Shown in pieces: positions 1 to 9,455 of a DNA stretch of 64,000 bases. Position 1 is the stretch's first letter, and each line of letters begins with the position of its first letter. This DNA is from Lunularia cruciata (taxonomy: Eukaryota > Streptophyta > Marchantiopsida > Lunulariales > Lunulariaceae), in NCBI GenBank assembly GCA_948567375.1, contig OX419761.1:18540501-18604500 (forward strand). The letters run 5' to 3'. The notes below the pieces were generated by a model. The model worked only from the letters and a program-made list of their open reading frames with translations, made no database searches and was not told the DNA's origin. The translations under genes and the position numbers were made by a program.

Positions 1-561
1 GCTTGGTAATATCTATAAGGATGTTATGTATGATGGGCTAGGTAGATCAAATAGAGGTGTCACCAAAGAGGACTTCTACTAATAGGGTAGGAACTAAAAA
101 TAGCCTAGAAACTTCATAGCCAATTTTGGAGGCCTAAACGGATGAATTGGGCCTTGAAAATGTACAAATTCCCTCCCCCTTGCTCACAATAGAAGAAAAG
201 ATAGCCTTCCCTTCCCTTGGTTTGTTTCATCGAGAGATTTCCAATGGTACCTCACCCATGTGATTTGGAGATTCTTGCAAGAAGATTCTCTAAAGATTCA
301 CTATAGTCAAAGGTAGTTTGACCAACCAGATAGGATCAGGACTGACATGTCACCCATGCATGCAACTAATCTAAGGGTAGAGATCATTGACATATCACTC
401 ATCCATGTATCTGAATTAAGGGTGGAGCTTCCTTTGGGGTAGTCCTCTTTGCTATATAATACAATCAAGGTGCTCCTTTGGGGCATCTAAGGTTTGACTA
501 TGAAACCATGTATTTATTATTCTGTGTTTCTCTTCAGGTCTCCTACCCTTGGAGTATTATA
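1..561 (+). repeat. LTR of Ty3/gypsy family A, 5' end outside window
   Basis: This copy reads in the same direction as the solo LTR at 5,103-5,842 and inverted relative to the one at 4,950-6,235. Shared landmarks are the ggtaa(c)atct start region, the block around aggcctaaacggatgaatt, a TATA-like ctatataat near 452, then ggtgctcctttggggcatc, and an end in ttggagtattata (the other copy ends ggagtattaca). It interrupts the integrase reading of element A exactly at 561/562, so it is an independent insertion and not that element's own 3' LTR. Its left end lies before base 1, so it is not known whether it is a solo LTR or the end of a larger element. Confidence 0.75.
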
Positions 562-2604
562 TTGTCCCACCTCTCTTGCTCATCTAAGGTGAAGCACTAG
601 AGCATATCTTCAATATTGCAATTAGCCCGCTCTATTTGTCCATCAGTTTGTGGATGGTAAGTTATAGACATGGCCAATTCGGTTTTGAAGAAACCAAAGA
701 GAGTTCTCTAAAACAAACTAGTGAATTAAGTGCCTCTATCAATGATGAGCACTTGAGACAAGCCATGGTGAAAAAAATTGCATCTAAGTACAATTGAGCT
801 AGTTGTGGAGTAGTCAAGTCCTTGGTGGTAGGACACACATGAAACACTTTGTTGAGTTGGTCAACAAGAATTGCAATGGAGTCAAACTCTAAGGTGATCT
901 TGGGCAACTCACAAACCATATCTATGCTTGCTTGTCCCAATGTTGCGTAGGAGTGGGGAGGGGTTGAAGGAGTCTTGCAAGAGCTTGATTAGAAGCTTTA
1001 TTTTGTTGGCAAAGTATGAAGCCTTGAACATATTTTATCATGTTTTTGCTCATCTTGGGCCAATAATAATGGTGTTTGACTACATCCAAGGTCTTGTCCA
1101 CTCCAACATGACCTACATTGGCGAAATCATGACATTTTGCTACGATAGTGGTTTTTATGTCTATAGCATCCGAGATCTATAACCTATAATCACAAAAGGT
1201 GAGTCCTTGGGTGTTGGTGATGCCTTTTCATGATTGGGCTCTTACAATTTATGGATCCATTTTCATAGCAAAAAGAATCTGTGGCCAGATTTAGGGTTCA
1301 TCTTGACTTCTACCACTAGATTGTTTACCATTGGCATTTTGATGAATGCATTTGCAAGAAGCTTCTTGCTTTTCACATATGTGATTGTCATGTTGAACCA
1401 TTGTCTCCACTACCCATCAAATCTATTAATGAGATAGATCTTTTTGTGTCTCAAGGTAGACTAGAGATATTGTGGTTTGTGGTCTCCATTGCAAATGCCT
1501 TCTCACCAAGAAAGTGCTTCCAATACCTGGTTGCAAGGACAATGGCCAGCTCTTCTCATTTTATGGTATGATATTTGCATTCTACCAATAATAGCTTTTA
1601 GGAGAAATATGCAATTAGATGCAATCCATCATGCCATTCTTGTTGTAGGATTTCTCCTATTGCCATGCTTGATGTATCTATAGCCAACTTGATCAAACAT
1701 TTTGGGTCATAATATTTCAAGATTGGTGCATGTAATAATGCATCTTTCAATTCTTGAAAAGCTAATTCTTGTGCGGTTCCTCACATCCACTTCTTCCCCT
1801 TGTCAAGTAGTGTTGTTAGAGGCTATGCAACCTTGGAGAAGTCCTTGAAAATTTGATAATAGAAACTCGTCAATCCCAGGGAGCTCTTGGATTGGAGTCT
1901 GATCTTCAAGAACACTCCATTTTTAAATGACCTATATTTTAGGTATTAACACTTGGGTACCTTTTTCACTTACTCTATGCTCCAAGTATTCTACTTTAGG
2001 CTTGCAAAACTCACACTTTGAGATGTTTTCTCATACAACTTATTTTGTCATAGAATCTAGAGGACTTCTTGTAGATGTTGCTTATGTTCCATCACCATCC
2101 TTTTGTAGACTAAGATATCATCTAGTAAAATGACAATATTTTTATCCAAATATAAATGAAATATATCATTCATTAAACTCATGAAAGTGGTTGGTGGGTT
2201 GGTGAGGCCAAATGGCATCACCAGGTACTCAAAAGTGCCATACCTTGTTCAAAAAGCAATTTTGTGGACATCTTCCTCTACAATTTAGATTTGGCTATAA
2301 CCGCTTTGTAGATCAAGTTTGGTGAAGTGTTTTTCCTTGTTGATTTGATCAAATAGGTCATCCATGCCAAGTAAGGGGTATTTTTTCTTATTATTTGTTG
2401 ATTTAGGCCCCAATGGTCAATGCACATGCATATTTTCTTTCCATTCTTCTTCACAAACAAGACATGAACCCCATATAGTGATTTGTTGGGTTGGATAAAA
2501 TCCTTTTGTAGCATATCCTTGATTTGAGCTTTACACCTCCAATTCATGAGGTGATAGACAATATAGGGCCTTACAAGGAGGTGTCTTCTCCAAAAATATC
2601 TCAA
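562..2604 (-). pseudogene. Element A pol remnant: RT, RNase H, integrase
   Basis: Minus-strand remains of a Ty3/gypsy polyprotein, read from right to left. The clearest part, 2,604-2,278, is the reverse transcriptase start, with KDFIQPNKSLYG followed by LFVKKNGKKICMCIDHWGLN. The catalytic box is read as LLDDILVY near 2,120-2,150. RNase H-like sequence follows, and integrase lies at 940-562: a VDQL..VFHVCPTTKDL segment, then YHPQTDGQ and ANCNIEDML in a shifted frame, where the reading stops at the LTR. Many stops and frameshifts make it non-functional. Order RT-RNase H-IN fits gypsy and excludes copia. Confidence 0.8.
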
Positions 2605-3224
2605 TTTTATGATCTACTCTCCTTTTTGGAGGTAATCCTCAGGGTAGATCATCTGAGAAGACATCTTGAAACTCATTGACCACATTTTTCAATTTCTGAA
2701 AAATTTGTCGATTAAGTTTTGCACTCTAGATTTCTATTATTAGATACTTGAAACATCTATCTATCTTATAAATAGTTGTTTTCCAATGATATAGAGAATC
2801 CATTCTTACTTGTGTGATCTTTCTTTAACTCCAATGATCTTCCATTAGCAAGTTCTCATTGCTTTCTCCTCCAATCAACCATAGGGTTGTAATGCTCCAT
2901 CTATGATATGCCTAAGATTCCATCATAACAAGCTAATTATATCACATGCCACTCAATTGCTTCTTGATACTCTCCTACAAAGAATGTTATTTTTCTAGCT
3001 AACGACTCAATTGTCTCTATTTGTACATGAGGTAACTCTATTTCATCATTCTCATCTTCTTGAGATCCATCTCCAATCTTATTACAATAGAGTGAGACAA
3101 GAAATTCTCTATTACTCCAAGGTCCATCAATACTCCCACATGATTACTTTATATGACTCCATTCATGACAATCATTTTTGAGTTTGTCTTACTTGATCTT
3201 TGCGCACTCATCTTCTTCCTCCCC
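2605..3224 (-). pseudogene. Element A, degraded protease / RT linker
   Basis: This stretch lies between the zinc-knuckle part of gag (right) and the RT start (left) on the minus strand, where a gypsy element carries protease and the protease-RT linker. No open frame of useful length is left and I cannot identify the DSG/DTG active site with confidence. The assignment is by position only. Confidence 0.45.
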
Positions 3225-4359
3225 TCACTTTTTTGCTTCTCCATTGAGCCAATAAGGCCATAAGGTACATTCATTGGCAACCTTTGTTTTCCAATGTGAT
3301 ATATGCATCCTCCTCTTCAATTTGTCTTCCATGTTATTCAAAGATTGCTTGTATGGAGTCTGAGGGCCTCTAGGGAGATGAGCATGATAGTTGATGGCTA
3401 TATACCCACCTCGATCACAATAACAAAAATTTTGCTTGCTTGAGTCTCTTCTCCTTGTGGGACTCCATCTCTCATGTCTTCCCCCCATCTTTGTTATCTT
3501 TGAAGTGGTCATGCTCCTTGGTCTCAAAACCAAATGTTGCCTAATTTAACAGGAATTGGTCCACCAAAGTGTTATGTTTGAGCCCAATAATGTTGAGTAG
3601 GACTATCTTTTCACCTCCTCCAAGCACCCTTGCTATTCTTTGAGTGCAAGCATGGGATTCAAAAACAATGCAAGGATTTTGTATCATTACTTCTTGGCAA
3701 ATTTGCCCTTTTAACCCTTGTTTGAAATTGTCGAGAGCTTTTACTAGACTCATGTTAGTTATTGCAACTTGTAGATCAAGAAATGCTTCCAAATACTCTT
3801 GTATGTTGTTCTTTTGCTTCAACCTCCATAGTCAAGTTTAGGCCATCTATACTGAATCCACATATTGGAAATTCTTTAGTAGCTCTTCTTGCATTGCCAA
3901 CCAATTGACCTCTCTTCCTTCTATCAACATTGATTGTTCCCAAGTATTGTACCATGTGAAGGCTTTATCAATTTAGTACCTACATGTAAACATACCTACA
4001 GAATGATTGATGATTTTTGTTGTAAATAAATTATTAATAAATGATTCATTCTTGAAATTGGGTTCTCTTCTATTCCCATGGAATATTGCCCCTTGTAAGG
4101 ATATTGCATGCTTTCTTCATCCATAATAACAATTGTTGACCAAGGTTGGTGATATTGGCATGAGTGACTTTCTAGGTACTTTGGCTATTGGTATTGGGTT
4201 TTGAGATGGTTCCCCTTCTTGCATTACATGACCATTCTTGAAGAGACTCACTTGACTTTGAAATGTTTCATGGTCATCTTGATCTCCCAAAACTTGTTCA
4301 ACATCCCTTGCATTCCTTACATCAACTCTTGTAACTATGGGTCCATGATTCCTACACAT
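3225..4359 (-). pseudogene. Element A gag remnant
   Basis: Minus-strand gag of element A. The segment 3,822-3,541 contains NIQEYLEAFLDLQVAITNMS and then a LDNFKQGLKGQICQEV segment, the typical gypsy gag pattern in which a short 'number of visits' helix is followed by an (F/L)xxGLK motif. Further along (3,533-3,225) a basic region carries CYCDRGGYIAINYH, which looks like a CCHC zinc knuckle in which the His and the last Cys have become Tyr. An upstream piece of gag is read at 4,359-4,117. Frames are broken between the pieces. Confidence 0.7.
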
Positions 4360-4931
4360 TTCAAATATTCAATCACTACTTCCTACTTCAATAGAGAATT
4401 AATATGATCAGTCATGAGTGAGCACAAACTATAAGGACTACCATTGGGACTTCAAAGGCTATAACTTGTTGATAATATTCCTCACCAAAACCGCAAACTA
4501 CAAAATTGCTAAACATCACTTTTGCTATAACCACATAACAAATTTCTACTTGAGTGTTGAAAAGAAGAGGATCCAGTATATTCAGACCAATCACAACATA
4601 ATGTAGATTTTCAAATTCAACTCTCTATTGTATATCACTACCAATAGAACCACCAAGTTTGGTGAATTCATTATTATATCCATGAATTTTGCTCTAAAAT
4701 GTTAAACAAGATATACTCTCACTTGCTCTCGTTGGATATACATAATCTTGAGATGGTACAAGTTCAAGAATGGAAAGCGGTGAGCAATCCTCCAAAATCC
4801 TTTATCTCATCCTCCTTCTAAAACACTCCTAATCTATTGATTGCACTATAGTTTCTCTCCTCAAAATTACTTAGTCTTAGTGGTCGATGTTCCTCCAAGA
4901 AGAGAGATCCACTCTCTTGGATTGAAACACC
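4360..4931. other. Element A leader, no identifiable coding
   Basis: Between the gag start and the primer binding site of element A. Short open frames exist on both strands, but none resembles a known domain. It is taken as the untranslated leader of the minus-strand element. Confidence 0.45.
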
Positions 4932-4944
4932 TGCTCTAATATCA
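4932..4944 (-). promoter_or_regulatory. Primer binding site of element A (tRNA-iMet type, diverged)
   Basis: On the minus strand the sequence reads tgatattagagc, against the usual plant gypsy PBS tggtatcagagc, complementary to the initiator methionine tRNA 3' end. It sits five bases inside the LTR end (minus-strand ...cttgaaaca). Its direction fixes the element as minus strand and makes the LTR at 4,950-6,235 its 5' LTR. Confidence 0.6.
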
Positions 4945-5102
4945 TTTTCATGTTTCAAGGATAGGAGAACTCCCAAGAAAAATCCAAAAGAAGAAACACA
5001 AAACTTCACACTCAAAAATCTGATGCCCCAAAGGAGCACCTTGTCTTTTGTATATAATAAAGAGGATTCCCTCAAAGGAAACTCCACCTTTGGATCAGGT
5101 AC

Positions 5103-5842
5103 TATAATACCAAGGGTTAGCCATATGATCTAGATGTGAAATTTGGTTTGGTAACATCTGGAATGATGTTATACATGATGTTCAAAATAGATCAGATAGA
5201 AGTATCACCAAAAGAGTACTTCTACTAATAGGGCAGAAACCAAAATAAACTTGAGAACCTTAGAACCAATAGCTAGACATATGATTTAAAGGTGAGAATT
5301 GGTTTGGTAACATCTGGAAGGATGTTACACATGATGGACTAAACAAATCAGAAAGAGGTATCACCAAAAGGGGACTTCTACTAATAGAATAGGAACCAAA
5401 ATATGCCTGAAATCTTTGAAGGCAATTTTGGAGGCCTAAACGGATGAATTAGGCCTCAAAAAAGTACAGATTTCCCCCCCCCAATGGAGGAAAGTCTGGC
5501 CTTCCCTCCCCCTTGCTTTGTCTCGTCAAGAGCTTTCCAATGGTACCTTACTCACGTGATTCTGAGATTCCTAAGGAAGATTCCCCAAAAGATCCCCTCC
5601 GGTCAAAGCTTGTTTGACCAACCAGATAGGACCTAGAGCAGACAGGTCACCCATCCAAGTAATTAATCCAAGGGTGGAGCTTGCTGACATGTCACCTATA
5701 TGTGTCCCTAATCCTATGGTGGAGCTTCCTTGGAGGAGATCCTCTTTGTCTATATAATAAAGAGAAGGTGCTCCCTTGGGGCATCAAATGTTTGAGAGTG
5801 CAATTTGTGTTTTCTCTCTTCTCTTGTCCTTGGAGTATTACA
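5103..5842 (+). mobile_element. Solo LTR of family A with perfect 5-bp target duplication
   Basis: A 740-bp LTR in plus orientation starts tataatacc (TG to TA change at the edge) and ends ggagtattaca. It is flanked by ggtac at 5,098-5,102 and again at 5,843-5,847. TATA is seen as ctatataataaag near 5,750. No internal sequence is attached, so it is the product of LTR-LTR recombination. It contains a tandem duplication of about 156 bp (5,125-5,436), which makes it longer than its relatives. It lies inside the LTR of element A. Confidence 0.85.
5125..5436 (+). repeat. Tandem duplication, two units of about 156 bp, inside LTR
   Basis: The motif ttggtttggtaacatctgga begins at 5,143 and again at 5,299. 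Each unit continues through a gatgtta(t/c)acatgatg block, a tatcaccaaaa(g) block and cttctactaatag. The other family-A LTRs in the window have a single unit. Confidence 0.85.
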
Positions 5843-6235
5843 GGTACATGGATTGGTGATATGTCAATGAGCTTTACCCTTAGATTAATTGCATGCATGG
5901 GTGAAATGTTGGTTTTGGTCCTATTTGGTTAGTCAAACAAGCTTTGACCAAAAGGAATCTTTAAGAAATCTTCTTGTAAGAATCTCATAATTACATGGGT
6001 GAGATATCATTGGAAAGCTCTCAATGAGACAAATAGGGAGGAGGGAAGGCCAACCTCTTTTTCCCAAAAGGAGGAATTTGCATATTTTTAGCCCTAATTC
6101 ATTTGTGCTAATTTTGGTTTCTACCATAGTAATAGAAGTACTCTTTTGGTAATACCTCTATCTTATCTATTTAGTCCATCATATGTAACATCTTCTAGAT
6201 GTTACCAAGCCAATTTGCACCTTTAGATATATCAT

Positions 6236-7320
6236 TGGAGTTTGGACTTTGTTAGACCTTTACCATTGATTGTGAGATATCATTGATATGGTTCAATTAT
6301 AGAGCACCACTTCTCCAAGTGTATTTGCTTGGTGGTATTTCTTGACAAGTCCAATGAAGGGACAACTTACTCATTCCTTGATTGGGTTCTTAGTTATTTT
6401 GGTGCACTAATTGAGGTTTTGACCAATCAGGGTATAGAGTTCTTAAGTGAGTTTCAGGTCTTTCGTGACAAAACTTTGATTGATCATGAAACTACCTTCC
6501 TAGATCACCCTAAGGCATAGGCTTAGCAAAGAGAATGGTTCAAATGGTGAGAGAGGATTACATAAGTACGGTTTTCAGAGCGGCCACTTGGGAGATTGGA
6601 ATCTTCAATTACCTTGGTTTGCCATAGGCTATCAATTTTAATTTCAAGTCTCCTTAGCATGCTTCTCTCCTTACTTTCTACTCTATGGACAAGATCCAAA
6701 TTTACCTACAACCATTCATTGAGATGTTATTGTAGTTTTGGACTTGGATGATCCAAATTTATGGGTGAGCACATGTTCTCAATGTGCATAGATCTTTTGA
6801 AGAGTGATATCAATGGCCTTTGAGAACTTTGCAATTACTCAACATAAGGATACCTTACGTTATGCTACCATTCAAGGAAGAGGTTATAGACCCTCAATCT
6901 ATCAATTTTCATCCAAGTGATTATGTATATCTATAGTAGATATCACCAATAACACTTGATGTTACTACAAGCAACACTATCTTGAGAGAATGTGAGGTTT
7001 GCCTTCTAGAGTCCCTGTGTTGAAAGGATATGATTGTGCTGTTTGGAAGGATCATGTGCAGAATTGTGCGCAATACCACCTCCAAAACATTGATGCCACT
7101 ATGGACCCAAGTTTGGCAGTTGTACGTGCAAGCTTGTTGTGTATGTTATGCACCTCTTTTGGTGGAGTTGTTATTATGTTAGTGTGTGCTAGTTGTTCAA
7201 GAGGATAGCACATGGCATGTTTGACTCGTCCCCCTCATGGTGGTTCCTCAAGGATAGTGGTTATGTCCTAGATGTACTTCGCCTCTAGCTAGTTCATCCT
7301 TTATATGGTATAGATTGCAA
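6236..7320 (+). pseudogene. Gypsy integrase tail with C-terminal PHD finger (element C)
   Basis: Plus-strand remnant of a Ty3/gypsy integrase. Readable pieces are WSLDFV (first catalytic Asp context) near 6,241, VLTNQGIEFLSEFQVF near 6,415 (second Asp replaced: TNQG for the usual TDQG), then IDHETTFLDHPKA in the region before the catalytic Glu, and further on a FHPSDYVYL segment near 6,909. The frame then runs from 6,999 into WKDHVQNCAQYHLQNID and a Cys-rich module described separately. Several frame changes and stops make it dead. It abuts the LTR of element A on the left, and its own LTRs were not found. Confidence 0.75.
7140..7275 (+). other. PHD-type zinc finger encoded in gypsy element C
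   Basis: Starting at 7,140 the translation gives CMLC, then CASC, then HMAC after a stop in place of an expected Trp. The last pair, CPRC after WL, is at 7,264-7,275 in the next frame. The spacing C-x2-C ... C-x2-C-x4-H-x2-C ... C-x2-C with Trp before the last pair is that of a PHD finger (C4HC3). PHD fingers usually bind histone H3 tails, so here it would take the place that the chromodomain has in chromoviruses, as a targeting module after the integrase. One frameshift and two stops break it. Confidence 0.7.
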
Positions 7321-8440
7321 ACATGTGACTAACAATGGGGCTCAATAGCACCCGGCCTCTAGATCTTTGTCCACCATAGGATATGCCATATACTTTGAGT
7401 AGATGGCTATTTGGAGTTAGAAGGACCTAACTGCCAATTAGGAGACAATTGTGGCACTTTAGAGTTCATGTATGACTTATGTGTGTTGTGCTTCTATAGT
7501 GTATGATGTTGATGCTACTATGTTGTGTAGGAATTTATATATGTGCGATAATTATCACAACATTTGTAATGTCAAAGTTAGATTACTCTGACATTGGAAT
7601 AGTAGTGTTTGTAGTCATAGGCATTTTGGTAGTTAATCTTAGACTACTTGTTGACATTCCAATTTCATTTCAAGATCATTGATCACATGGTGTGACCCAC
7701 CATCACTTGCACTATTGGATGTGCCATTAGTAGCATCGTTAGGGTTGGTGACATAAGCCAAAATCAGGGTAATACCTTTGAAGTATAGCTCCAGAGAGCT
7801 CACTTCTTTGATGTTGAACTTTTGAGTTCTTGGCTATGGTTGATAAAGGATGGTGAGCATCACTTGGAGTCTCTTAGCTAAAGTAGGTGGCTTGATTGTA
7901 ATCAATGCATAATAATTGGTAAGGTGTTGAGTGAATGATCAAGTACTGATTTGTTTGAGTGTGATTTGAGTTGAAGAAGAACTTATCATTATGGCACACT
8001 AGAGTTCATATACTTCATACTTAAGATTGATGTTTAAGGTCTTGAATATTAAGAATATCTTTAAAATATTTTAACTATATAATTTCAATCAAAACTATAA
8101 GACTTTTGTAGTATATTAGATATTGATGTGTATTTTATAGGTTAGGATTTTTACTATAGATCTTCAACAGAAAAAGTACCTATTAAATAACTTTTTTAAG
8201 TATACCATTAGTAAAGATTATATAAAGGTTCCATATCACATATAATCTTTACCCAATTTTCAATATATCATAAGCAGCAAACAAGTAACAACTAAGCTGA
8301 TCAATTATAGGTAAAATAATTTCAATAAAATCAATAAATAATAATTTACAACTTTTTGATCTTTAAATAACTTCCTCTTCACTTTGTTCATAAAATATGG
8401 GCTAATTTTAGCATTGACTACTTATATGATAACAGGGGTT
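7321..8440. other. No gene recognised
   Basis: Moderately AT-rich sequence with short open frames only. The first few hundred bases may be the 3' part of element C, but I see no LTR, PPT or domain. From about 8,000 it becomes very AT-rich. Confidence 0.5.
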
Positions 8441-8454
8441 TCAGATTAGCCTTT

Positions 8455-9455
8455 TTTGAGAGGAAAAAGGTGACCACATAGAACAAATGAAGGATTGGAA
8501 GACCCCATCAAGGGAGAGACAAAAGAGGTAAAATGAGGCTAGGCCCCAATAGTATAGATATGATAAATTTTCCCTACATCACCTAAGATATCCAAGTTAT
8601 GCAAATTGTAAGGTCTACAAATTACTATAGCATCTAAAGAAGCATCACTTAGATTTATTGCTCTCGTATGGATTGCACCAACCAATGCTATTTGTAGAGC
8701 AATGGACACATGTTGGCTAAAGTATGAGAGTGAGAGTGGTACCTCCTAGCATTTAATATGATAAGCTTTTGTGCACTTCTTGACAAATGTGTTGAGTGCC
8801 GTGTCCATCACTCCATATAGCTCCAAGGCTAGAGAAACAAAGAAGTGACTCAATGCATACCTCTATACTTGGAGACCTTGCATATTGTTGCTCCACTTGC
8901 CGCCCATCCAAGGGGATGAGTAATCACTCCCTCAAACTTGCATCACATGTAGGGTTTGTAACCACAACATCCACCACTGTCACTTGATCAGCTCATACCA
9001 TGTAAAAGTATGCTTTGACACATGTCGCCAAAGAATATGAACTCTCCCTCCAAGCAAGGTATCCACTCTCTCGTGCCATGGCAAACACTATATCCTTGAT
9101 GGCATCATGGGTAGCTATCTTATGTCTTCCAAGAGTACATCATGTCATATGGACCATTGTTGCATCTAGTGTAGAACCACTCTCACAAGTGAGTAACAAA
9201 GATGTAGACGAGTGGACCAAACCTAGGCAAAACCTCATTGTTATAAAGAAGGTGGCTGGTGCGAGTTAGAACGCTCTAATGCATGGTCAAGCTAGGATCC
9301 AAGAGCCTACACCCTTGTCGTAGCAAGTGCAAAAACGTGCTCTATTGGCCCAAGGAATAAGCAAGTCAAATAAGAGAAAATGTAGCATATGTTGACACTA
9401 TCAGTCCATCAATAAAGATTGCAAACCTCTAGTCCAATCAGACAGTAGTCTAGTC
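8455..9455 (-). mobile_element. LINE fragment (RLE-type), 3' part
   Basis: Read on the minus strand this aligns along its length with the plus-strand LINE at 29,725-30,089 plus 35,750-36,400, including DNA identical or nearly so at gactagaggtttgcaatct and gctcttggatcctagcttga. It covers the stretch after the RT, the CCHC-like segment, the endonuclease-like tail and the 3' region ending near gtggtcacctttttcc. Stops are frequent. It is not interrupted where the other copy carries the chromovirus (about 9,077-9,081). A plus-strand open frame at 9,015-9,269 is only its antisense. Confidence 0.85.

Larger units (their letters stand above)
4950..6235 (-). repeat. 5' LTR of element A, split by a nested solo LTR
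   Basis: Two pieces, 4,950-5,102 and 5,843-about 6,235, read together on the minus strand as one family-A LTR of about 545 bp. In that direction a TATA-like ttattatata precedes aaggtgctcctttggggcat, and the LTR ends ...ccttgaaaca next to the PBS. The same continuous arrangement occurs uninterrupted at 45,511-46,145. The start of the LTR (minus-strand tgtaacacc in the 45-kb copy) is missing here, so the right end is approximate. Confidence 0.75.

Noticed and set aside
5103-5842. 5' LTR of element A, pairing with 1-561 as a direct repeat
   Set aside because: Perfect ggtac on both sides and continuity of the opposite-strand LTR around it show an independent solo LTR; the PBS adjoins 4,950 instead.
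9015-9269. Plus-strand frame with a similar minus-strand frame at 29,813-30,208, first thought to be a conserved transposase with a zinc knuckle
   Set aside because: Both are the antisense of the LINE post-RT region; the sense strand gives recognisable LINE protein text, so the conservation comes from the other strand.
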